Below are positions 1 through 7,795 of a stretch of DNA of 21,790 bases, piece after piece. The notes beneath the pieces are model-generated. The model was given only the letters and a program-made list of their open reading frames with translations. It had not been told where the DNA came from and did no database searches. Location: positions 1 through 21,790 of the forward strand of contig LT649529.1 in the NCBI GenBank assembly GCA_900128395.1, written 5' to 3'. The position numbers and the translations under genes are program-made. Position 1 is the first letter of the stretch. Each line of letters begins with the position of its first letter. Origin of the DNA: Stramenopiles sp. TOSAG23-2 (taxonomy: Eukaryota > Sar).

Positions 1-317
1 CTAATTTATTTATACGAATATCTAATGATTTATTATGATATTCTAATGCTTCATCATATTTATTTTGTGATTCATAAACTAATCCTATATTATTATATGA
101 TGTTGCAACATCAGTATGATCTTTACCTAATTTATTTATACGAATATCTAATGATTTATTATAATATTCTAATGCTTCATCATATTTATTTTGTGCTCGA
201 TAAACTGCTCCTATATTATTATATGAACTTGCAACATCATGGTGATCTTTACCTAATTTCTTTATACGAATATCTAATGCTTTATTATGATATTCTAATG
301 CTTCATCATATTTATAC
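1..317 (-). CDS. TPR repeats, continuation of left-edge gene (partial, no stop inside window)
   Basis: Read on the minus strand from about 317 down to base 1, the sequence is open and encodes kinesin-light-chain-type tetratricopeptide repeats of 42 residues. The units carry the signatures KYDEALEY, LDIRI.KLGKDH and DVA.SYNNIG. Tetratricopeptide repeats are helical hairpins that bind other proteins, and this subtype is common in large protist and animal families. The frame differs from the one that ends at 312: between about 312 and 330 the expected stretch linking SYNNIG to KYDEALEY is about 20 bases short, giving a frameshift and an immediate stop. The segment therefore belongs to the same ancestral gene but is disconnected from it as assembled. 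The gene continues beyond the left edge. Confidence 0.75.
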
Positions 318-1460
318 TATATTATTATATGACATTGCAACATCAGTATGATCTTTACCTAATTTATTTATACGAATATCTAATGATTTTTTATAATATT
401 CTAATGCTTCATCAAATTCATTTTGTCTCCAAAAAATATTTCCAACATAATGATACGAATCACCAACATCTATATGACCTTCATCCAATACTTTCAAACG
501 TATTTTTAAACTTTTCATGCAATATTCCATTGCTTGGTCATATTTACCATTTAATTCACAAGTCCGCCCCATTCGAACATATGTCTCTCCAACATCTACA
601 TGTTCCTCCGTACCAAATTCTTTCAATTGCATTGATAATGCTTTTTCTAAATATTCCATCGATGTATTAAATTCACTTTGTTTTTCATATACATCTCCTA
701 ATTTAACAAATACTTTCATTAAATCAACACAATTTTCATATGTCTCTCCAACATCTACATGTTCCTCCGTACCAAATTCTTTCAATTGCATTGATAATGC
801 TTTTTCTAAATATTCCATCGATGTATTAAATTCACTTTGTTTTTCATATACATCTCCTAATTTAACAAATACTTTCATTAAATCAACACAATTTTCATTA
901 CCATCATTCATTTCAATAACATTTTCTTTCCATTTTAAATATATAGCAATTGCATCACGATAATCACTTTTTGCATATGCTTTATCACCACGTAAACGAT
1001 TTGCTTGAATTTTTAAATACATTGATGTTTTATTTTTCTTGGTCGTTGTTGCATCCTTATTATCACCATCACCACCACCTTCTTCTTGTTCTTGACTTTC
1101 CATATCATTTGCCATTTCATCAATATTGTTTTCCAATATTTTAATCGCATCTTTACGTTCCTCATTCGTATTATCATTTTTTTGTTCATCAACCATTTCT
1201 TTTAATGATGTTGTTAAATCATTACCGTAATCACCAACTAATTTTGCAGTTTCTTTTGCTAATTTCATTGAATCCATTGCACGATTCGTTATCGATTCTA
1301 AGACTTTCATGTAAGATTCTGTTTCAAAAACATGTTTAATCACAACATGTTCTTTTTTTAAACGTGGTTCATACGAAAAGATAATAATTTGTAATGCATC
1401 ACATATATCATTGTTATTGATAACATTATTATTAAGATAATAATTTGTAATGCATCGCAT
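312..1460 (-). pseudogene. TPR gene, middle segment: coiled-coil linker plus KLC-type TPRs
   Basis: This open segment starts inside the second copy of a 56-bp duplication, so the ATG at its 5' end is probably accidental. Native coding is recognisable from the stretch DICDALQIII followed by FSYEPRLKKEHVV. An acidic, Gln/Glu-rich linker follows (residues about 95-140, with EEGGGDGD), then TPR-like helical pairs from about residue 150 (AIAIYLKW, MEYLEKALSMQLKEFG, AMEYCMKSLKIRLKVLDEGH, ALEYYKKSLDIRINKLGKDH). A 53-residue block beginning ENCVDLMKV is present twice in succession, encoded by a perfect 159-bp duplication. The frame stops at SYNNIV where a small deletion interrupts the repeat array. 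Its role is unknown; TPR arrays usually mediate protein binding. Either the gene is decaying or the assembly is faulty here. Confidence 0.65.
581..898. repeat. Tandem duplication, 159 bp x 2 (in frame)
   Basis: Bases 581-739 are repeated directly at 740-898 with no difference I can see. The unit is 53 codons of the TPR region, so the duplication preserves frame. Confidence 0.95.
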
Positions 1461-1490
1461 ATATCATTGTTATTGATAACATTATTATTA
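1380..1490. repeat. Tandem duplication, 56 bp x 2 (frame-breaking)
   Basis: Bases 1380-1435 recur at 1436-1490 with one internal A/G difference. The unit encodes DICDALQIII and flanking Asn codons. Because 56 is not a multiple of three, the reading frame is lost across it. Confidence 0.92.
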
Positions 1491-2107
1491 CCAGTATCAT
1501 CATCATTCACTACCCACCATAATTTCAATGCAATACGTAATGCAGTTTCACGTATTCTCCAATTACGTTTTTCCAATCGTTCTGCCATGAATGAAAACTT
1601 CGCAAATGTACTAAAATGACATAATCCTTTATGTTTTTTTGATGGATCACCATGTATTAATTTTAATCGCATATCCACATTTTCATTTGGTGTTGCTTTG
1701 AAAATTTCATATAAATCATTTAATAATTGTATATAAATTTTCCAATTTAATTTATGTGAATGTGCATAATCTAATTCTTGAAAGAAAATTTCATATGCAT
1801 CTGCTTGTGTTGGTGTTAATACGTTCTTCGGTGAGGAGGAAGAATCATCATTCACTACCCACCATAATTTCAATGCAATACGTAATGCAGTTTCACGTAT
1901 TCTCCAATTACGTTTTTCCAATCGTTCTGCCATGAATGAAAACTTCGCAAATGTACTAAAATGACATAATCCTTTATGTTTTTTTGATGGATCACCATGT
2001 ATTAATTTTAATCGCATATCCACATTTTCATTTGGTGTTGCTTTGAAAATTTCATATAAATCATTTAATAATTGTATATAAATTTTCCAATTTAATTTAT
2101 GTGAATG
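1436..2107 (-). pseudogene. TPR gene, duplicated central segment (frame-shifted)
   Basis: This minus-strand segment encodes a helical region recognisable by NVLTPTQADAYEIFFQELD, LNWKIYIQLLNDLYEIFKA, HGDPSKKHKGLCHF and FSFMAERLEKRNWRIRETA. It contains nearly two copies of a 345-bp (115-codon) unit. The same domain also appears at the end of the 2092-3396 reading frame, so parts of it are present three times. The segment joins its upstream neighbour out of frame because a 161-bp duplication is not a multiple of three. It joins its downstream neighbour out of frame because of a 56-bp duplication. If the duplications were collapsed, one continuous frame would run from the N-terminal segment into the TPR region, which is why I treat all pieces as one gene. 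No enzymatic motif is seen. Confidence 0.6.
1501..2107. repeat. Tandem duplication, 345-bp unit
   Basis: The unit 1501-1845 recurs starting at 1846 and runs to 2107, where a second duplication interrupts it; the remainder of the unit is found at 2269-2350. It is 115 codons and preserves frame. Copies appear identical. The ends lie in a short CATCAT run, which could have supplied microhomology. Confidence 0.9.
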
Positions 2108-2268
2108 GCAAATGTACTAAAATGACATAATCCTTTATGTTTTTTTGATGGATCACCATGTATTAATTTTAATCGCATATCCACATTTTCATTTGGTGTT
2201 GCTTTGAAAATTTCATATAAATCATTTAATAATTGTATATAAATTTTCCAATTTAATTTATGTGAATG
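1947..2268. repeat. Tandem duplication, 161 bp x 2 (frame-breaking)
   Basis: Bases 1947-2107 recur at 2108-2268 with no difference seen. It sits inside one copy of the 345-bp duplication, so two duplication events are superimposed. The size is not a multiple of three and it truncates the frame that begins at 3396. Confidence 0.92.
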
Positions 2269-3396
2269 TGCATAATCTAATTCTTGAAAGAAAATTTCAT
2301 ATGCATCTGCTTGTGTTGGTGTTAATACGTTCTTCGGTGAGGAGGAAGACAACGTATCATTAACTAACAATTGATCAATTGTTTTTGTTAATGCTTTGTA
2401 TTGTATTAACTTTGATATCGTTTTCTTTGAAAATGATCCATGTATTTGTTCTTTTGCTACTTTTAATATACCAACACATACATTTTTTGATAATGTTTCT
2501 AATGCACCAGATATATTTAATGCTAAACATTCACTGAAAACATCCATTGCTGTATCCGATAAATTCATTTTCTCTGCAAATGACGATGTAGTTGACATTA
2601 ATTTTAATATATCTAATATATAATCAGTGAAAAAATATAATTGTGTGAAGGATAATTCTTTCGTTTCACTTGCTTGCATCCATTTAATTGACATTAATTT
2701 TAATATATCTAATATATAATCAGTGAAAAAATATAATTGTGTAAAGGATAATTCTTTCGTTTCACTTGCTTGCATCCATTTAATATGATTTGTAATAGCA
2801 TCAACCATTTCTTTATGTTTTTCCGAAGAAATTTTTAACCCAGTTGATTTATTATTTTGGAAATTAACAAATGCTAAATCTTTTAATAATATCATAATAT
2901 TTTCTTTGATTTGCTTCGTTTGATCGGTATCAATACCTTGAAATAAATCCGTTGCACATACAATATCAGACATTAAATTATTAAAATATGTGCCGATTGA
3001 TATAACTTGTCGTGGATCCATCTGTATAATGTTGTTAACATTTTCTACGGCATCGTTGTAGGTAGCTGGGGATGCAATATTTGTTTTAAAAGCTTCAAAT
3101 AATTGATCAAATTTATTTGTTATCTCTTGTGATTTTTGTATTTTTTTAGATGGTGATTCCATGCTTGTTGTACTTGTTGCTTCTTTTTGTATATTATCGT
3201 CTTTTAACGTTGATAATTGGTAATGTATATATTGTTTCACTTTTTCATCTGTTGTTAACGTTTCTGCTTTTTCGTAAGATGCAATTGCATTTTGTACGTC
3301 CTTATTTTTGATTTGTGTTTCTGCTGCGTTAAATAATTGTTTAACAATTGGATTTGTTGGTGTAACTTTTGCAGGTGTTGAGTTTCCTGATCCCAT
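2092..3396 (-). CDS. N-terminal part of TPR protein with myristoylation-type N-terminus
   Basis: The ATG at 3394-3396 opens a 434-codon frame beginning MGSGNSTP. Gly2 and Ser6 fit the N-myristoylation consensus (MGxxxS/T), suggesting membrane attachment of the product. Residues about 18-60 resemble a TPR hairpin (QLFNAAETQIKNKDVQNAI, then SYEKAE). The rest is predicted largely helical with no recognised catalytic motif. A 32-residue block (IKWMQASETKEL to ILDILKLMS) occurs twice in tandem, from a 96-bp in-frame duplication with one base difference. The frame ends with the foreign residues IHIN and a stop exactly where a 161-bp out-of-frame duplication begins, so the natural protein should have continued into the segments at 1-2107. 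The full gene would be a long TPR protein. The family is otherwise unrecognised. Confidence 0.7.
   Translation of the reverse strand: MGSGNSTPAKVTPTNPIVKQLFNAAETQIKNKDVQNAIASYEKAETLTTDEKVKQYIHYQLSTLKDDNIQKEATSTTSMESPSKKIQKSQEITNKFDQLFEAFKTNIASPATYNDAVENVNNIIQMDPRQVISIGTYFNNLMSDIVCATDLFQGIDTDQTKQIKENIMILLKDLAFVNFQNNKSTGLKISSEKHKEMVDAITNHIKWMQASETKELSFTQLYFFTDYILDILKLMSIKWMQASETKELSFTQLYFFTDYILDILKLMSTTSSFAEKMNLSDTAMDVFSECLALNISGALETLSKNVCVGILKVAKEQIHGSFSKKTISKLIQYKALTKTIDQLLVNDTLSSSSPKNVLTPTQADAYEIFFQELDYAHSHKLNWKIYIQLLNDLYEIFKATPNENVDMRLKLIHGDPSKKHKGLCHFSTFAIHIN
2594..2785. repeat. Tandem duplication, 96 bp x 2 (in frame)
   Basis: Bases 2594-2689 recur at 2690-2785 with one base difference (GTGTGAAGG versus GTGTAAAGG on the plus strand), which is silent in the protein. 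It duplicates 32 codons. The flanks share TTGACATTA, a likely microhomology. Confidence 0.95.
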
Positions 3397-3730
3397 GTTG
3401 TTATTAATTTCTGTGTTTATGTATGTTGTATGTAAATATTTGTTGCTTATATATTGTATGAATCTTGCTGAATATTATATTTGTATGTATATATTCCCGT
3501 TCGTTGCTTTCAACTTCACTTAAAGATAATTAATGATGAAAATTTGCCAATTAAATGTTTAATGTTTAAAAAAAAAAATTAGAACTTGATTTCTTTTTTT
3601 TTCGTCGATAAATATGTTTTTGTTATGTATAATATGATGATTCAATAAATTAAAGATTACAAATAAATATATATATTAACGATATATTCTACATCATTTC
3701 TATCTCCTGCATCTATATATCCTATCGATA
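3397..3730. other. Upstream region of the TPR gene
   Basis: This AT-rich spacer lies between the TPR gene start and the inverted-repeat element. It contains A and T homopolymer runs near 3567-3601 but no convincing reading frame or RNA gene. It probably includes the promoter of the minus-strand TPR gene; no specific motif can be assigned. Confidence 0.5.
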
Positions 3731-4303
3731 GGGGTGCAAAAAGGTGGGTCACAGTATTCACCTGCTATATATACAATAGATATAGCATACAAGATAGACA
3801 TACCATTGTAAATGTTTGATAGATATATTACAGGTATTTAGTATAGCCATAAGTATGAAGTGATTCACGGCAAGAACCAAGAATTGGAATGCAGGAGATT
3901 TTCGCAACTTTCGTGTTGTAGCCAAAAGTCATATATAGATATTGACTATATTTATGTTTAAATGCATCCAATTGCGAAAATGGACTGATAAAATTAATGA
4001 CAGTAGCCAATGGTATGTACCTAGTAAATAAATATAATATAGTAGAAGTGATTCACGGCAAGAACCAAGAATTGGAATGCAGGAGATTTTCGCAACTTTC
4101 GTTTTGTAGCCAAAAACCATATATCAATATCTAATAATTTATGTTATAAGCATCAAATTGCGAAAATGGACTGATAAAATTAATGACAGTAGCCAATGGT
4201 ATGTACCTAGTAAATAAATATAATATAGTAATACCATTACAATGCTATGTAGTGTATATACCACTATAGCAGGTGAATACTGTGACCCACCTTTTTGCAC
4301 CCC
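3731..4303. mobile_element. MITE-like element with 39-bp terminal inverted repeats
   Basis: The left end (3731-3769, starting GGGGTGCAAAAAGGTGGGTC) and the right end (4265-4303) are perfect reverse complements over 39 bp and enclose 573 bp. Only spurious small frames occur inside and no transposase is present, so it would be a non-autonomous DNA transposon. The interior is mostly a roughly 187-bp direct duplication. Flanks read CGATA on the left and AATAG on the right, so a target-site duplication (perhaps TA or ATA) is not certain. CCTAT/ATAGG near both ends hints that the inverted repeat may extend imperfectly. I cannot assign a superfamily. Confidence 0.7.
3857..4230. repeat. Direct duplication (about 187 bp x 2) inside the inverted-repeat element
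   Basis: Unit 3857-4044 (188 bp) is followed by a diverged copy at 4045-4230. Both start GAAGTGATTCACGGCAAGAA and end in AAATAAATATAATATAGTA. The middle of the unit differs at many positions, so this duplication is older than those in the neighbouring TPR gene. Confidence 0.9.
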
Positions 4304-4580
4304 AATAGGACTGTACTGGCATAGCTCCCAGGCATACTGGCATACTGGCATAGTCTACCACCTGGTGGTAGTCTATTAATACCAGCATACATACATTCCA
4401 GCAGTATTTATACCAGGTAATAGCTATTTATGATTTAATAATTCCAAAATAATGTCTTTTTTTTATTTTACTCATCAAGAAGAAAAGATGAAATCTTTTT
4501 TTAAAAAGGTACTCCTGAAAATTTATATAAGTATACGGAGTATAAGATTTTTGTTTGGATAAACAAATAGATAAACAAAA
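4304..4580. other. Non-coding spacer with short repeats
   Basis: The interval contains a run of GCATACTGG-type repeats (about 4314-4352) and a short hairpin at about 4356-4372, with arms CTACCACC and GGTGGTAG around a single T. No gene is seen. Confidence 0.6.
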
Positions 4581-4661
4581 ATATAGTAATACCATTACAA
4601 TGCTATGTAGTGTATATACCACTATAGCAGGTGAATACTGTGACCCACCTTTTTGCACCCC
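4581..4661. repeat. Second copy of the element's right end
   Basis: This 81-bp stretch repeats 4223-4303 almost exactly in the same orientation and ends with the same 39-bp terminal repeat (4623-4661). It is either the end of a second, deleted element or a duplicated terminus. It is followed by TATAGG, where the first copy has AATAGG. Confidence 0.85.
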
Positions 4662-4973
4662 TATAGGATATATATCAGGGACGGAGGGAAGGCGAGGTGC
4701 ATTTTTATTTAAGTCATATTTACATCAGCTTTGTTCATTTTATCATGTTGAAAATGTAATGTAGAAATAGTGAGAGTTTGTGTAGGGGGATTAAATATAT
4801 GTCAACATTGAGAACTCCACCGCTTCACCGATGCACCAACTTTAAAAAGATGTTAGTGCTATTTAAATGCTATTCAATCAATGCTATTGCTATGCTATTC
4901 CACAAATATTGGTGACTAAGTTGGATGTATGTCGTTCTTTGGTACACTTACAACTTTTAAAACTATATAAAAT
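4662..4973. other. Non-coding spacer
   Basis: No gene is seen here. The segment 4856-4905 has loose repeats of ATGCTATT. Confidence 0.5.
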
Positions 4974-5293
4974 GATAGACATTTTAATCCACATAACACT
5001 ACAATAAGGCATACTTACTACAAACATCTAATCATAAGTTGATAGGTATTTTACTCCACATAACACTACAAGCAGGCATACTTACTACAAACATCTAATC
5101 ATAAGTTGATAGGTATTTTACTCCACATAACACTACAAGCAGGCATACTTAACACAAATATCTAATCATAAGTTGATAGGCATTTTAATCCACATATCAC
5201 TACAATAAGGCATATACTTACCACAAACCACAAATATCTAATCATAAGTTGATAGGAATTATAATCCACATCACACTACAATAAGTCATACTT
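4974..5293. repeat. 67-bp minisatellite, about 4.6 copies
   Basis: Copies begin with GATAG at 4974, 5041, 5108, 5175 and 5251. The first three periods are exactly 67 bp; the fourth is 76 bp owing to a small insertion (ACCACAAACC-like). The last copy is partial. Each unit contains a CCACAT.ACACTACA core and ends ATCTAATCATAAGTT. No open frame runs through it. Confidence 0.92.
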
Positions 5294-5439
5294 GTACCCA
5301 TACCGTTATTTAACAACAACAAATATCGTGATCATTCCTGTATTATATTTATTTATTTAATCTACACACATGTACACATTTACATTAGATGGATGGATTG
5401 ATGAGAGATAGACCGTGTACATGCAGAGAAAAATCCAGG

Positions 5440-5715
5440 TATTGCAGGTCGATTGATTGCAGGTTTGGTTGATTAATTGCAGATTGATTGATTGATTGGT
5501 TAATTGCAGATTGACAGAGGCAGAGAGTTCCAACCAGATAGTAAAATAGTAAAATAGATAGATTGATTCAGATAGATTAATTCAGATCGATTGGTTGATC
5601 GATTGGTTGAAAGGTAGATTGAGATACCAAGGTAGTTCCAGATAGTTCCAAACAGTACCAGATCAGATCGATTGGTTCAGATTCATTGATTGGGATAAGC
5701 TGTTCAATCCACCAG
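5440..5715. repeat. Degenerate GATT/CAGATAG-rich simple-sequence tract
   Basis: Imperfect repeats of GATTGATTG alternate with CAGATAGTTCCA-like units directly upstream of the gene at 5783. The tract is low complexity and non-coding, and may form part of the upstream or promoter region of that gene. Confidence 0.7.
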
Positions 5716-5782
5716 ATAGTTTCAGAATACCTCGATCCAGATAGACAGATCGTTATAGCGTACCTCCTTCACCGTACACAAT

Positions 5783-7465
5783 ATGTTAAATTTAGGATAT
5801 CGTGATCGATCGAAAGTAATAATAGCATGTGTATCAGAACAAGAATTAAAACAACAAGAGGAGGAAAAGAAAGAACAAGAACGTAAACGAAAAGAACGAG
5901 AAAATACAAATCATGTCATCGATGGTGTCAAACAATTAAGAAATTTATTAACAACCATTGAAGATGGGGATGCATATAAAAAACGTGGTGCACGTACTGT
6001 ATCAAAAGAATTAGCAAAATATGCAAATAAAACGTTAGAAGATCCAAATAATCAACACAATGATGGTAATGGGAAACAATATTATAATAATATATCAACA
6101 AAAAGTCCATTGCATTTATTAAACCAAATCCGAGGCAATCAATTAGAACATAATAAACAAATCATAAATATTGTAAAGCAATCGTATCGATCCTTTAGTA
6201 ACAATATAAATCGGAATAACAACAATGCCATGGAAAAAATTGATGATAATGATCAAACATTTATAGATAAATTAATTGTAAATAATAATATTAATGACAT
6301 GTTTCCAAGTGATAATAATAATGATAATAATAATAATAATATCAACCAAGATGATAACAACAACACCCAACTAGACATACACGAGCGGGAAACAGTATCA
6401 ACTGACAACAACGACAATGACAATAAAAGTATAACAAGTGAATCATCCATAACAACTCCACAAAAAAGAATGCGATTGCCAACACTTCGTACATTAAACA
6501 AATCTGAACGAAAACATTTAAGAGGGATTACCTATAAAAACTAAAATTGGTGCCTTTAAGAAAATACGTTACCGTGCATCTCGAGCATTAAGAATTCGTT
6601 CGGCAAAAAAGGAAATGAAAGAATTTGATAAAGCAGCAGAAGATAAAAAAATGGAGATGGATTATTCAGATCGTTTATATGCAGAGAGTAAAATGTACGT
6701 AGCGCCAATTAAAACACAAAGCTGGGAAAAATCATTTCAAGAAATAGAATTGCTACGCACTGTATCAGAATGGGAATGGTTACGTGATTTAGCAACAGGT
6801 AAAAAATATTGGATCAATGTAAAGACTGATGAACGAAGACAATTCAAACCTGTTGAATTTGTAACTTGGAAGGATCAATTGCATTATTTTACAATACATA
6901 TGTTGAGAGAACAATATAAACGGTATACGATAACGGACTATGAAATAGCAGAAGCGGTATGTATTACTGCATGTAATATACTTCTATTACCTATGTGCAT
7001 ACATATACATATATACATACATAACTAACAATAAGATACATTGATCGAACTATGAAATAGGATTGGTTTACTATCAAGAAGCAGGAAAAAGTGTTAACAC
7101 CAGAAGAGATCGCTAGGAAAGAAGCAGCAACATGGAAAGAAGGATTTGATGAAGAGAAACAAATGCCATTTTGGTCTCGTGTTGTCGTAGTGAAACCACA
7201 ATTTGATGATGAGGACATTGAAATAGAAGATTTACCAACAAAAAAAGAAATCGTATGGGAAAAACCATTAGAGTTATTAACACCAGAGGATAGAAAGAAA
7301 AAATTAGCTGAAATAAACGAAGAGAAGTTACAAAAAGATGCGGACGAGAAATTGAGAATTGAAAACGAACAAAAACAAAAATTAAGATTAAGAGAACTTG
7401 AACGCAAAAAAGCAAAACGTGGTGGAAGAGGTGGAAGAAGAGGAGGTCGTGGCGGGAGAAGGTAA
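5783..7465 (+). CDS. WW-like domain protein with C-terminal RGG box (apparent frameshift, one intron)
   Basis: Three open segments join into one protein of about 525 residues. The first (ATG at 5783) has a charged coiled coil near residues 20-40 (EQELKQQEEEKKEQERKRKE), then an Asn/Asp-rich low-complexity region. Its frame closes at 6542, while the next frame is open from 6522. Losing one base from the A run at 6536-6540 would fuse them as TYK-TKIGAFKKIRYRAS. The second segment has a WW-like motif (EWEWLRD, TGKKYWINVKTDERRQFKP) in which the second Trp is replaced by Phe. An intron at 6957-7060 (GTATGT...TAG, 104 bp, phase 0) links AEA to DWFTIKK. The third segment is charged and helical and ends RGGRGGRRGGRGGRR, an RGG-type RNA-binding or methylation tail. 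The function may be RNA-related; I recognise no named family. Confidence 0.72.
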
Positions 7466-7795
7466 ACAACATCTCTCCCTTTTTCGAAAAAGATAATAAA
7501 ATTTTGATTTTTTTAAAAAAGTGGTCAATAATTCAATAAATACCGGAGATGTACTTGTACTTGAAACTTGAAGAGGCACGGCCCGATGTACATTGTCGTA
7601 ATTTTTAAAAATTAAAGAAAAAAGAAAAAATGTAAAAAAATGTGCGTGTGGTTTTAAAAAAAAAAGTGTTTTGTTAAAAATAAAAATCTCTCCCTCTCGA
7701 TTTATTGATTTAAAATTTATATTTTCTTTTTATAATACATCACCCGGCCTCCCCGCTCCCCGGCCGAAATCATCAGCCTAGAGATATCCCTTTTT
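7466..7795. other. Convergent 3' intergenic region with a GC-rich patch
   Basis: This spacer lies between two convergent genes. It is A/T-run rich except for 7743-7768, where CGGCC and GGCCG arms flank a C-rich loop. That patch could form a hairpin and is far more GC-rich than its surroundings. No gene is seen. Confidence 0.5.

Noticed and set aside
25-1144. Plus-strand frames over the TPR region (108, 113, 148 and 64 codons)
   Set aside because: They are antisense shadows of the TPR repeats and the linker; the minus-strand reading gives recognisable repeat motifs.
3828-4764. Small frames in the inverted-repeat element and its duplicate end
   Set aside because: They are created by the repeats themselves (the same peptide appears from each copy) and contain no transposase motif.
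4974-5293. CRISPR-like array
   Set aside because: The repeats are contiguous 67-bp units without unique spacers, which is a minisatellite, and the genome is eukaryotic.
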